Shown here piece by piece: positions 26,358 through 36,247 of a DNA stretch of 64,000 nt. Origin of the DNA: Rubrivivax sp. (lineage in GTDB: Bacteria > Pseudomonadota > Gammaproteobacteria > Burkholderiales > Burkholderiaceae_C); the NCBI GenBank assembly GCA_022842305.1, contig JALHPY010000004.1:28917-92916 (forward strand), in the 5' to 3' direction. The notes below the pieces were generated by a model. That model did no database searches. It was not told the origin of the DNA and saw only the letters and a list, made by a program, of their open reading frames with translations. Position 1 is the stretch's first letter, and each line of letters starts with the position of its first letter. The position numbers and the translations under genes were made by a program.

Positions 26358-27440
26358 ATGGAACGTCGATCATTCGTCAGGAACACCGGACTCGCCGGCA
26401 TCCTGGCCGCTGGTGCTGCGCCGGCCATCGTGCACGCGCAGGCCAACATCCGCTGGCGTCTGGCTTCGAGCTTCCCCAAGTCGCTGGACACCATCTTTGG
26501 CGCCGCGGAAATCTTCGCCAAGCAGGTCGGGCTGATGTCGGGCGGCAAGTTCCAGATCACCGTGGCCACGCCCGGCGAGATCGTGCCGGCTTTCGGTGTG
26601 CTCGATGCCGTGCAGGCCGCCACGGTCGAGATGGCGCACACCGCGCCCTACTACTTCTTCGGCAAGGACCCGACCTTCGCACTGGGCTGCGCCATCCCCT
26701 TCGGCCTGAATTCGCGCCAGATGTCGGCCTGGATGTACGAAGGCAACGGTCTCAAGCTGACCCGCGAGCACTACGCCAAGTACAACATCGTCAATTTCCC
26801 CGGTGGCAATACCGGTGCGCAGATGGGCGGCTGGTGGCGCAAGGAGATCAAGTCGCTGGCCGACCTGAAGGGTCAGAAGTTCCGCACCGGGGGCTTCGGC
26901 GGCGTGATCATGGGTCGCATCGGCGCCGTGCCGCAGAACATCCCGGGTGGCGAGATCTACCAGGCGCTCGAGAAGGGCACCATCGATTCGGCCGAGTGGA
27001 TCGGCCCCTATGACGACGAGAAGCTCGGCTTTGCCAAGGTCGCGCCGTTCTACGCCTACCCCGGCTTCTGGGAAGGGGGTCCGCAGCTGGACTTCTACAT
27101 CAACGACAAGGCCTACAACGGCTTGTCGGCCGATTACAAGGCCATGATCGAGTCGGCGGCATCGCACGCCCACGTCGAGATGCAGGCCCGTTACGACGCA
27201 CGCAACCCGGCCGCGCTGAAGCGGCTGGTGGGAAGTGGCACCAAGCTGTTCCGCTTCCCCAAGGACGTGATGGAAGCCGGCTTCAAGGAAGCCATGGCCG
27301 AGTACAGCGACCTGAGTGCCAAGAACCCGGGGTGGAAGAAGATCTACGAGGACTACGCCGTCTTCCGTCGCGACGCGAACCTGTGGTTCCGCTTCACCGA
27401 AGCCGGCTTCGACGACTTCATGCAGGCCCAGAAGCTGTAA
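26358..27440 (+). CDS. dctP: TRAP transporter substrate-binding protein (DctP)
   Basis: MERRSFVRNTGLAGILAAGAAPAIVHA signal; DctP fold motifs WAEGGPQLDFYIN-like region. Confidence 0.88.
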   Translation: MERRSFVRNTGLAGILAAGAAPAIVHAQANIRWRLASSFPKSLDTIFGAAEIFAKQVGLMSGGKFQITVATPGEIVPAFGVLDAVQAATVEMAHTAPYYFFGKDPTFALGCAIPFGLNSRQMSAWMYEGNGLKLTREHYAKYNIVNFPGGNTGAQMGGWWRKEIKSLADLKGQKFRTGGFGGVIMGRIGAVPQNIPGGEIYQALEKGTIDSAEWIGPYDDEKLGFAKVAPFYAYPGFWEGGPQLDFYINDKAYNGLSADYKAMIESAASHAHVEMQARYDARNPAALKRLVGSGTKLFRFPKDVMEAGFKEAMAEYSDLSAKNPGWKKIYEDYAVFRRDANLWFRFTEAGFDDFMQAQKL

Positions 27441-27487
27441 ACACGGGCCCGGCTGCGCTGCCCTCGAGGCAGCGCGCGGCCCGGCAA

Positions 27488-27519
27488 GAAAAAGGCCCCG
27501 CTGTGCGGGGCCTTTTTTT
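27488..27519 (+). terminator. rho-independent terminator after dctP
   Basis: AAGGCCCCGCTGTGCGGGGCCTTTTTTT. Confidence 0.93.
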
Positions 27520-27558
27520 GTCTACCGCGGGCAAGCGTCGAGGCCCGCCCGCGGCGCG

Positions 27559-29385
27559 CTACTTCTTGTCCTGCTTCACGGCATCCAGCAGTTCCTTCAT
27601 CGGGTCGGCCGGGGCGGCGTCGGCAGGCGCCGAGGCGGGTGATGCGCCCGGGGCCGAAGCAGCGGCACCGAAGTCCATGCTGGGGGCGGCCTTTTCAGGC
27701 CCTGCGGTGTCGGCCTCCAGCAACTGTTCGAAGGCCTTGTCGGCGTCGATCTTCACCGTTTCCTGGGCCAGGCCGCCCACCACCAGCTTGGGGTACAGCA
27801 CCACGACCGCGACCATGATCAGCTGCAGGCAGATGAAGGCGATGCTGCCCTTGTAGATCTGCGCCGTGGTCACGGCCGGGATGCGTTCGCCCGTGATGCG
27901 GTCGTTGTAGTCGGACCTGGCAGCCACGCTGCGCAGGTAGAACAGGGCAAAGCCGAACGGTGGCGTCAGGAACGAGGTCTGCAGGTTCATGGCCAGGATG
28001 ACGCCGAACCAGACCATCACCGCGTCTGGGGGTACGCCGGGCAGCAGGGCCGGAAGCAGCTTCTCGGCCACCGGCACCAGTATGGGCACCACGATGAAGG
28101 CGATCTCGAAGAAGTCGATGAACATGCCCAGCACGAAGACCAGCAGGTTCACGACGATCAGGAAACCCATGGCCCCGCCGGGCAGCTTGTCGAACAGGTG
28201 CTCGACCCAGATGTGCCCATCGGCGGCGTTGAAGGTGAAGCTGAAGACCGTGCTGCCGATCAGGATGAACAGCACGAAGGTGGCGAGCTTGGCGGTGCTG
28301 TCCAGTGCCTGCTTCATCAGCTTCATAGTCAGCTGGCGGCGTGCCGTGGCCATGATCAGGGCGCCCACGGCCCCCATGGCGCCGCCTTCGGTGGGGGTGG
28401 CCACGCCCAGGAAGATCGTGCCCAGCACCAGGAAGATCAGCACCAGCGGCGGAATCAGCACGAAGGTCACCTGCTGCGCCAGCTTGGACAGCAGCCCCAG
28501 CTTCGCCACGCGATCGGCGATGGCCAGCAGCAGCGCCAGCAGCGAGGCCACGGTGAGCGACAGGATGAAGGTCTCGTCGCCCGGGGCGGGGGTGGAGCGC
28601 CCGATCAGGCCATTGATGATCTGGCTGTGGAGTTGCGACCACACGTAGCCCGCCACGGCGCAGACGATGAACAGCACCAGCAGCGAACGGTGGCCGCTGG
28701 CGCCGGAGTCTTCACGGTAGATGCGCGCCTCCTCAGGCAGGGCCGGCACCCACTTGGGCTTGACGATGGCCACCACCGCGATGAACAGCAGGTAGCAGCC
28801 CACCAGCAACAGCCCGGGCAGCATCGCGCCAGCGTACATGTCGCCCACCGAACGGCCCATCTGGTCGGCCAGCACGATCAGCACCAACGACGGTGGGATG
28901 GCCTGCGCCAGGGTGCCGCTGGCGGTGATGGTGCCGGTGGCGATGGTGCGGTTGTAGCCGTAGCGCAGCATGATGGGCAGCGAGATCAGGCCCATGGAGA
29001 TGACGGCAGCGGCCACCACGCCGGTGGTCGCTGCCAGCAGCGCACCCACCAGGATCACCGCCACCGCCAGGCCGCCGCGCAAGGGGCCGAACACCTGACC
29101 CACGGTTTCCAGCAGGTCCTCGGCCATGCCTGATCGTTCGAGGATGATGCCCATGAAGGTGAAGAACGGGATGGCCAGCAGGGTGTCGTTCTGCATGATG
29201 CCGAACACGCGCAGCGGCAGCGCCGAGAACATGTTGGGCGGGAACAGCCCGGCCTCGATGCCGATGAAGCCCATGAACAGGCCCGTGGCAGCCAGGCCGA
29301 AGGCTACCGGTATGCCGGTGAGCAGGAACAGGAACAGGGCCGCGAACATCAGCGGCACGAAGTTCTCAGCAATGAAAGCCATCAT
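27559..29385 (-). CDS. dctM: TRAP transporter large permease (DctM), extended C-terminus
   Basis: MMAFIAENFVPLMFAALFLFLLTGIPVAFGLAATGLFMG; multi-TM. Confidence 0.9.
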   Translation of the reverse strand: MMAFIAENFVPLMFAALFLFLLTGIPVAFGLAATGLFMGFIGIEAGLFPPNMFSALPLRVFGIMQNDTLLAIPFFTFMGIILERSGMAEDLLETVGQVFGPLRGGLAVAVILVGALLAATTGVVAAAVISMGLISLPIMLRYGYNRTIATGTITASGTLAQAIPPSLVLIVLADQMGRSVGDMYAGAMLPGLLLVGCYLLFIAVVAIVKPKWVPALPEEARIYREDSGASGHRSLLVLFIVCAVAGYVWSQLHSQIINGLIGRSTPAPGDETFILSLTVASLLALLLAIADRVAKLGLLSKLAQQVTFVLIPPLVLIFLVLGTIFLGVATPTEGGAMGAVGALIMATARRQLTMKLMKQALDSTAKLATFVLFILIGSTVFSFTFNAADGHIWVEHLFDKLPGGAMGFLIVVNLLVFVLGMFIDFFEIAFIVVPILVPVAEKLLPALLPGVPPDAVMVWFGVILAMNLQTSFLTPPFGFALFYLRSVAARSDYNDRITGERIPAVTTAQIYKGSIAFICLQLIMVAVVVLYPKLVVGGLAQETVKIDADKAFEQLLEADTAGPEKAAPSMDFGAAASAPGASPASAPADAAPADPMKELLDAVKQDKK

Positions 29386-29386
29386 G

Positions 29387-30046
29387 TCAGGCGCCCTTGG
29401 CAGTTTCGTGCTGATGTGCGGCCTTGACGGCGGCAGCTGCAGCAGCTGCCTTGGCGGTGGCGGCGGCAGCCTTGGCTTCCAGTTCGGCGGCCATTTCGGC
29501 TTCGGCGGCCTTGGTGAACGGATCTTTGCTGAAAGGCTCATCGGCGGCGCCGCGCACGAAGGCGATGCGCTTGATCAGTTCCGACACGCTCTGCACCAGC
29601 AGCACGGCAAATCCCAGCGGGATCAGCAACTGCACCGGCCAGCGGATCAGGCCGCCCGCGTTCTGACTCATCTCACCCGAGACCCATGCTCGGTGGAACA
29701 CCGGCCACGACAGGTTGATCAGGATCAGGCACAAGGGGATGACGAAGATGGCCAGCCCCGCTGCGTCGATGATGGCGTTGGTGCGCTTGGACAGCTTGCC
29801 CGAGATGAAGTCGATGCGCACGTGGGCATTGCGCAGCAGGACGTACCCCGAGCCGAGCATGAAGACGGCCGAGAACAGGTACCACTGAATTTCGAGATAG
29901 GCATTGGAGCCCATGTCGAAAGCCTTGCGCATGATGGCGTTGCCGGCGCTGATGACCACCGCCGCCAGGATCAGCCACATGACCACCTTGCCGACGCCTT
30001 CACTGAAAGCGTCGATCAACTTCGATAGGCGCAGGAGTGCTGTCAC
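29387..30046 (-). CDS. dctQ: TRAP transporter small permease (DctQ), Ala-rich C-terminal tail
   Basis: VVISAGNAIMRKAFDMGSNAYLEIQWYLFSAVFMLGSGYVLLRNAHVRID. Confidence 0.9.
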   Translation of the reverse strand: MTALLRLSKLIDAFSEGVGKVVMWLILAAVVISAGNAIMRKAFDMGSNAYLEIQWYLFSAVFMLGSGYVLLRNAHVRIDFISGKLSKRTNAIIDAAGLAIFVIPLCLILINLSWPVFHRAWVSGEMSQNAGGLIRWPVQLLIPLGFAVLLVQSVSELIKRIAFVRGAADEPFSKDPFTKAAEAEMAAELEAKAAAATAKAAAAAAAVKAAHQHETAKGA

Positions 30047-30280
30047 TGAGTTTCTCCACTACTTGATCACGGGCCAAGGCGACCCAGGGACGATCTGTTG
30101 CGCCGTGACTGTAGGCGACGGCGGACGCGCTGCAGCGGCGAATCGTCGAAACCGGGGGGGCGGGGAAACACGGATACTGTTGCCACGCTCGCTGCGCCAA
30201 CGGGCCACGTCCGGCGCAGACGTTCGCGTCGCCCGCTTGCACCACCGCGCCCGTGAAGGGCAGCGGCCGGCGGGCGGGTG

Positions 30281-30625
30281 TCAGGCCGACAGGGCTTTCT
30301 GGTACAGCACCGTGGAACGTGCGCCGCTGCGGCAGAACAGCAGCAGCGGCCGCGGCAGTTCGGCGAGCAGCACGGCCATCTGGGCGATTTGCTCTGGCGA
30401 CTGGTAGGCGCCGCTGACCGGCAGGAAGCGGTAGGCCAGCCCCGCGGCAACGGCAGCTGCCTCGATGGCGGCGTTGGTCGGCTGGCCGCTGTCGTGTTCG
30501 AAGTCGGGCCGGTTGTTGACCACGCTCTTGAAACCCTTGGCTGCGGCTTCGGCCATGGCTTGGGGCGTGAGTTGCGGGGCGACGCACACGTCGGCGTCGA
30601 TCTGTCGCATGGGCAGGATGCTCAT
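30281..30625 (-). CDS. TIGR01244-type sulfurtransferase/DSP-like phosphatase family protein
   Basis: VAPQLTPQAMAEAAAKGFKSVVNNRPD…LLLFCRSGARSTVL. Confidence 0.85.
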   Translation of the reverse strand: MSILPMRQIDADVCVAPQLTPQAMAEAAAKGFKSVVNNRPDFEHDSGQPTNAAIEAAAVAAGLAYRFLPVSGAYQSPEQIAQMAVLLAELPRPLLLFCRSGARSTVLYQKALSA

Positions 30626-30630
30626 TGGCC

Positions 30631-31077
30631 CTACCTTGCCAGGGCTTGCTTGACGGCGGCTGACACCAGCCCCATCTCGGCCTTGCCGGCCAGTCGCGCC
30701 TTGGCGGCGCTCATCACCTTGCCCATGTCGCCGGGCCCGCTGGCGCCCAGTTCGCTCACCAGGGCGGCAATGGTGCTGGCCACTTCATCGGCCGACAGGC
30801 GCTGCGGCAGATAGGCCTCGAGCACCGCCACTTCGGCGCCTTCCTTGGCCACCAGGTCCTCGCGGCCACCTTGCTGGAAGGCGGTGATGCTGTCCTTGCG
30901 CTGCTTGATCAGCTTGTCGACGATGCCCACCACAGCGGCGTCGTCGAGCACGATGCGCTCGTCCACCTCGCGTTGCTTGCACGCGGCCAGCAGCATGCGG
31001 ATGGTGGTCAGCCGCGGGGCGTCCTTGGCCCGCATAGCGGCCTTCATGTCTTCGGTGATGCGGTCCTTGAGGCTCAT
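30631..31077 (-). CDS. yqeY: GatB/YqeY domain protein
   Basis: MSLKDRITEDMKAAMRAKDAPRLTTIRMLLAA. Confidence 0.92.
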   Translation of the reverse strand: MSLKDRITEDMKAAMRAKDAPRLTTIRMLLAACKQREVDERIVLDDAAVVGIVDKLIKQRKDSITAFQQGGREDLVAKEGAEVAVLEAYLPQRLSADEVASTIAALVSELGASGPGDMGKVMSAAKARLAGKAEMGLVSAAVKQALAR

Positions 31078-31099
31078 GCAGCGGTCTCCTGAACGGAAC

Positions 31100-31128
31100 A
31101 AGCCCGCTGCGGTGCGCCGCGCGGGCTT
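31100..31128 (-). terminator. stem-loop between rpsU and yqeY (AAGCCCGC…GCGGGCTT)
   Basis: 8-bp perfect inverted repeat; likely attenuator/processing site. Confidence 0.5.
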
Positions 31129-31174
31129 GGTGGGAACGGCAGGCCGCCCTGCGGGCAGCCGGCGGCCGACAATT

Positions 31175-31387
31175 TCAGTAAAGCTTCTTGGGCAACTGCA
31201 TGCTGCGCACGCGCTTGAAGTGGCGCTTGACCGCTGCCGCCTTCTTGCGCTTGCGCTCGGCGGTGGGCTTCTCGTAGAACTCGCGTGCGCGCAACTCGGT
31301 CAACAGGCCGATCTTCTCGATCGTGCGCTTGAAGCGGCGCAGGGCGACGTCGAAGGGCTCGTTTTCTTTGACGCGGATGGTGGTCAT
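31175..31387 (-). CDS. rpsU: 30S ribosomal protein S21
   Basis: [56 protein letters not shown]. Confidence 0.96.
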   Translation of the reverse strand: MTTIRVKENEPFDVALRRFKRTIEKIGLLTELRAREFYEKPTAERKRKKAAAVKRHFKRVRSMQLPKKLY

Positions 31388-31794
31388 GGGCTCAAGGATC
31401 CAGGTGATGTGCGCGCCCGGGGTGCCCCGGTGTCTGCCACTTGCGCCCTGGGGGATCCCGGGGCAAGGGGGCCTGACATGTGCTGCTTCGCGCGCAAGGA
31501 CTAGTGTCACAGCAAAGCCCGAAATTATAGACCGTATTCGACGCACCGCGACAACCGGTGCAGCCGGCACGCCGCGGCGCGTGTGCACCACCTGCTCGAG
31601 GGGCGCGCAATCAAGGGGGATCAGGTTCGCTTGCATACGGACTGGGGTAATCTGCGCGACCGCCCGCGTCAACCTAGGGAATAAGCTGGCAAAGTTGCTT
31701 GCCCTCCCTGCCGCGGGCCACCACCATAGGGCATGGGCTGCGCACGGTGCTGCAGCCCTGATCGTGGTGTGCCGTGGCCTGATTTGTCCATCCG

Positions 31795-32811
31795 ATGACC
31801 CTGACTGTCGAAACCGCCGCGATGAGTGCCCCCAGCGTGCGCGAGCTGTGGGTTCTGCTGGGCAGTACGTTCAACGCCGTGGTCGCCGCCCGGGGTGATC
31901 TGCTGTCCGTCAAGGACCTGGCGGGGGGGCGCTACCTGCACGTCAACGCGGCCATGGCCGATTTCCTGGGGCGTGGCGCCAGCCAGATCATCGGCTGCAC
32001 CGACGCCGAGATCTTCGACGCCCCGGCAGCCACGGCCCTGCGCGCGGCCGATCAGACGGCCATGGCCCAGGCCGAGCCGCTGCTCAGCGAGCACCGCATC
32101 GAGTGGCGCGGCGCGCGGCGCGAGTTCGAGGTGCTGCGCACCGTGGTTGCGTCCGAGAACAACGGCCCGCGCTGGCTGTGCAGCGTCTGGAGCGACCTGA
32201 CCGAGCGCCGCCAGCGCGAGGCGCAATTGCGCGCGGCGCTCGAGCAGATCGAGCAGCAGCAGCGCGCCAATGATCTGTTGCGGCGCGAGATCGCCGACCA
32301 GGCGCTGCGCGAGCCCTTGTCGGGTCTGTACCGGCGCGGCCACTTCGAAGACCAGTTGCGGCGCGAAGTCGACCTGTCCACGCGCGAGCACCGCGAGTTC
32401 GCCATCGTCTTCATCCAGATCGACGCACCCGGCGCCAAGGTGCGCGCGCTGGGTGGCGCGGGCGACGAGCGCGTGCTCGAGGCCATGGGGCGGCTGCTGC
32501 GCGGCGGCACGCGCGCCATGGACGCGTCGTGTCACTTCGAGGACCAGCGCTTCGCCGTGCTGCTGTCGGGCGTGGGCCTGGCCACGGCGCATGCGCGCAT
32601 GGAAGGCCTGCGCCGCCAGTGCGCCACGCAGATCGTGGTGCACGAGGGCCAGGAGTTCGGCTTCACGGTGTCGCTGGGTGTGGCCAGCTTTCCGCACACC
32701 GCGCACACGCAGGAAGCGCTGGTGTCGGCCTGCGAAGCCGCACTGTCAGAGGCGCGCCGCCGTGGCGGCAACCAGGTCACGCTGGCAGCGATCCGCTTCG
32801 ACACCGCCTGA
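31795..32811 (+). CDS. PAS-GGDEF domain protein with degenerate GGDEF motif
   Basis: PAS then [21 protein letters not shown]…[16 protein letters not shown]…[11 protein letters not shown]. Confidence 0.85.
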   Translation: MTLTVETAAMSAPSVRELWVLLGSTFNAVVAARGDLLSVKDLAGGRYLHVNAAMADFLGRGASQIIGCTDAEIFDAPAATALRAADQTAMAQAEPLLSEHRIEWRGARREFEVLRTVVASENNGPRWLCSVWSDLTERRQREAQLRAALEQIEQQQRANDLLRREIADQALREPLSGLYRRGHFEDQLRREVDLSTREHREFAIVFIQIDAPGAKVRALGGAGDERVLEAMGRLLRGGTRAMDASCHFEDQRFAVLLSGVGLATAHARMEGLRRQCATQIVVHEGQEFGFTVSLGVASFPHTAHTQEALVSACEAALSEARRRGGNQVTLAAIRFDTA

Positions 32812-32814
32812 ACA

Positions 32815-33627
32815 TCAGGCGAAGGCCTGATGCAGCATGCTGGCCGCCAGGACCAGCAGCATCAATGCGAACAGGCGCTTGAGCAGACGCACGTCCATGC
32901 GCTGCGCCGTGCGCGCGCCCAGCGGGGCCAAGCTGACGCTGGCCAGCGACACCAGCAGCAACGCCGGCAGGTACAGGTAGCCCCAGGCGCCCGGCAGCGC
33001 CGGCGCCAGGCCGCGCCCGCTGATCAAGTAGCCGGCGGTGCTGGCCAGCGCAATCGGAAAGCCGATGGCCGCGGCCGTGGCCACGGCCTGGCGCGGCGGC
33101 ACGTTGCACCAGGTCATGAAAGGTACCGAGAGAAAGGCGCCGCCCGCACCCAGCAGGGCCGACGCGAAGCCGATACCGACGCCCACGCTGGCTTGCGCCA
33201 GCGCGCCCGGCAGCATGCGGCCCGGTCGGGGCGGCACGTTGCGCAGCATCTTGATCGCCGAATAGCCGATGAAGGCCGCGAACAGCAGCGCCAGGGCCTG
33301 GCCCTTGAGCAGCGCAAAGGCGCCAGCGCCCGCGGCCAGGCTGCCCAGGACGATGCCCGGCGCCATGTGGCGCGCGATCTCCCAGCGCACCGCGCCCAGC
33401 CGATGGTGGGCGCGCACGCTGGACAGCGAAGTGAAGACGATGGTGGCCATCGAGGTGGCGATGGACATCTTGACGGCCAGCGCCGCCGGCACGCCGCGCT
33501 GCGTGAGCAGCAGCGTGAGCACCGGCACCATGACCATGCCCCCGCCGATGCCCAGCAGCCCGGCCAGAAAGCCCACAGCCGCGCCCAGGGCCAGCAGTTC
33601 GGCAATGAGAGCCAGGCCCAGGTCCAA
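32815..33627 (-). CDS. TauE/SafE-family sulfite exporter-like membrane protein
   Basis: GFLAGLLGIGGGMVMVPVL…GFASALLGAGGAFLSVPFM. Confidence 0.9.
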   Translation of the reverse strand: MDLGLALIAELLALGAAVGFLAGLLGIGGGMVMVPVLTLLLTQRGVPAALAVKMSIATSMATIVFTSLSSVRAHHRLGAVRWEIARHMAPGIVLGSLAAGAGAFALLKGQALALLFAAFIGYSAIKMLRNVPPRPGRMLPGALAQASVGVGIGFASALLGAGGAFLSVPFMTWCNVPPRQAVATAAAIGFPIALASTAGYLISGRGLAPALPGAWGYLYLPALLLVSLASVSLAPLGARTAQRMDVRLLKRLFALMLLVLAASMLHQAFA

Positions 33628-34095
<468 letters not shown>

Positions 34096-34136
34096 GGCAA
34101 GCCGTGCAAGGTGGCCGCGCGCGCTGGGTTGGGGTG

Positions 34137-34312
34137 GTGTCCGCCGTGAACCGTGAACCGCATTCCTGAACCCTCAGGGAAGTTCAGGTGGGCGAGGTCA
34201 GCCAAGCTTCGGGTTCATCTGACGCGAGACGATCACACCAGCCTGGCAATGTTCCAAGCCCTGGCTCAATGAGCATCGGTTCAAGGAAATATTGAGCTCA
34301 CGGGACACGACG
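34137..34312 (-). ncRNA. ssrS: 6S RNA candidate
   Basis: between zapA and EVE genes (common 6S locus); terminal stem GUGUCC-CGUGAGC / GUUCACG-GC-GGACAC; internal CACCUGAAC…GGGUUCAGG hairpin; -10-like TAGAAT at 34322-34327 (minus strand). Confidence 0.75.
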
Positions 34313-34361
34313 GACGAATCCATTCTAGACCTCGAAAGCGCGCCCGTGTGTGCGTTGGATA

Positions 34362-34664
34362 TCACAGCAACTGGCCGTCTTCGCCCAAAGCCCTGTCGAT
34401 GCGTTGCACCAGCGCGGCGACGTCGGCCTCGCGCGAAGTTGCAGGGCTGGCTGTGCCTGCCGGGCCGCGTTCGGCCAGCTGGTAGGCCAGGTTGAGCGCG
34501 GCCAGCACGGCGATGCGTTCGCGCGCGCGCACCTTGCCCGATTCGCGGATGGCCGTCATCTCGCGGTCGACGGCGGCCACGGCGGTGGTGAGCAGGGCTT
34601 CGCCGCCTTCGGGGCAGCCCAGCATGTACACCTGGCCGAGGATGGAGACTTCGACCTGCTTCAC
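34362..34664 (-). CDS. zapA: cell division protein ZapA
   Basis: MKQVEVSILGQVYMLGCPEGGEALLTTAVAAVDREMTAIR. Confidence 0.92.
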   Translation of the reverse strand: MKQVEVSILGQVYMLGCPEGGEALLTTAVAAVDREMTAIRESGKVRARERIAVLAALNLAYQLAERGPAGTASPATSREADVAALVQRIDRALGEDGQLL

Positions 34665-34873
34665 GGCGTGCCCGCCTTGCCGCCGTTGGCGGGCAGGCGT
34701 TCGAGCAGCGCGTCCACGCGCGAGCGCGCCGCCGCCAGGCGCGAACGCAGGCTGTCGCGCTCGGCCGTCACGGCCAGCAACTGCTGCTCGAGCAGCGCAC
34801 TGGTGCGCTTGAGTTCCTGGTGCCGCAGCAGCAGGCGATCGACGCGTTCGGAAAGGTCTTCAAGCCCGGCCAT
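34661..34873 (-). CDS. short coiled-coil ZapB-like protein
   Basis: 70 aa coiled coil LSERVDRLLLRHQELKRTSALLEQQLLAVTAERDSL overlapping zapA start. Confidence 0.7.
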   Translation of the reverse strand: MAGLEDLSERVDRLLLRHQELKRTSALLEQQLLAVTAERDSLRSRLAAARSRVDALLERLPANGGKAGTP

Positions 34874-35528
34874 CGGATTCCCCCGCGGGCATTGTAGAAG
34901 CGCCGCGGGCACCCAGGTCACACCAGCGTCGCACCTGGCAATCGGTGCAGCGCGGCGCGCGTGCCTGGCAGACGTGGCGGCCGTGCAGGATGAGCCAGTG
35001 GTGCGCGTCGGCCAGGTAGCGCGGCGGCACGCGTTGCAGCAGCAGCAGTTCCACCGCCAGCGGGTCGCGCCCCGGCGCCAGGCCGCTGCGGTTGGCCACG
35101 CGGAAGACGTGCGTGTCCACCGCCAGCGTGGGCTCGCCGAAGGCCACGTTGAGCACCACGTTGGCGGTCTTGCGGCCGACGCCGGGCAGGGCCTGCAGCG
35201 CCTCGCGCGTGCGTGGCACGGTGCCGCCGTGCTGCTCCACCAGGATGCGGCAGGTGGCCACCAGGTGGCTGGCCTTGGTGCGGTACAGGCCGATGGTGCG
35301 GATCATCTCGGCCACGCGCTCGACCCCCAGATCCAGCATCTTCTGCGGCGTGGGCGCCAGCGCAAACAGCGCCGGTGTGGCCTTGTTGACGCTCACATCG
35401 GTGGCCTGCGCCGACAGCAGCACAGCGGCCAGCAGTTCGAACACGCTGCTGTACTCGAGCTCGCTGCGCGGTTGCGGGTTGGCCGCGGCCAGCGTGGCGA
35501 AGAAGGGCGCTATGGCCTCAGGGTTCAT
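34860..35528 (-). CDS. nth: endonuclease III
   Basis: LLSAQATDVSVNKATPALF, LPGVGRKTANVVLNVAFG, C-terminal 4Fe-4S cysteines. Confidence 0.94.
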   Translation of the reverse strand: MNPEAIAPFFATLAAANPQPRSELEYSSVFELLAAVLLSAQATDVSVNKATPALFALAPTPQKMLDLGVERVAEMIRTIGLYRTKASHLVATCRILVEQHGGTVPRTREALQALPGVGRKTANVVLNVAFGEPTLAVDTHVFRVANRSGLAPGRDPLAVELLLLQRVPPRYLADAHHWLILHGRHVCQARAPRCTDCQVRRWCDLGARGASTMPAGESDGRA

Positions 35529-36240
35529 CGGGCGGGTCGGCCGGGCGGCGCGCGCGGGCGCGCTGCATCGCGGCCTCGATCACGGCGCGCTTGGCGGCCA
35601 GCGCCGCGGGGTCGGTGAGCCGGCTCTGGCCCTCCAGATCGGCCAGCTTGGATTGGGCCTTGGCCAGCAGCCGGGTCTCGTTGTCGACGACCTCGCGCTC
35701 GACGCGCCAGCGGTGGAAGTCGTAGCGCGTGCGCGCCTCGTCGGCCTGCGGCTGGCTCCAGGCCAGCCAACCGCTGCGCGTGCCCGTCACCGGCAGCATG
35801 GCGATGCAGTCGACCGGGCACACCGGCACGCACAGTTCGCAACCGGTGCACAGCGGATCGATCACCGTGTGCATGAACTTGGACGCGCCCACGATGCAGT
35901 CCACCGGGCAGGCCTTGATGCACAGCGTGCAGCCGATGCACCAGGCTTCGTCGATGACGGCCAGCGCGCGCGGGCCCTCGTGGCCGCGCTCGGGGTCCAG
36001 CGGCAGGGGCGGGCGGCCGGTGAGGGCGGCCAGGCGGGCGATACCCTCGGCCCCGCCCGGTGGGCAGCGGTTGATGGCCGCGCCCTCGTGCGCCATGGCC
36101 TGGGCATAGGCGCGGCAGTCGGGGTAGCCGCAGCGCGTGCACTGCGTCTGCGGCAGTGCAGCGTCCAGTCGGTCGGCCAGCGTATCGCCGGCCTTGGGCG
36201 CTGCAGGAGAGGGCGGGGCGTCGGCGGGCTCTGGGGTCAC
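35518..36240 (-). CDS. rsxB: RnfB/RsxB-like ferredoxin (soluble form)
   Basis: CTRCGYPDCRAYAQAMA, CIGCTLCIKACPVDCIVG, CTGCELCVPVCPVDCI. Confidence 0.88.
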   Translation of the reverse strand: MTPEPADAPPSPAAPKAGDTLADRLDAALPQTQCTRCGYPDCRAYAQAMAHEGAAINRCPPGGAEGIARLAALTGRPPLPLDPERGHEGPRALAVIDEAWCIGCTLCIKACPVDCIVGASKFMHTVIDPLCTGCELCVPVCPVDCIAMLPVTGTRSGWLAWSQPQADEARTRYDFHRWRVEREVVDNETRLLAKAQSKLADLEGQSRLTDPAALAAKRAVIEAAMQRARARRPADPPDEP

Positions 36241-36247
36241 CGCCGGA

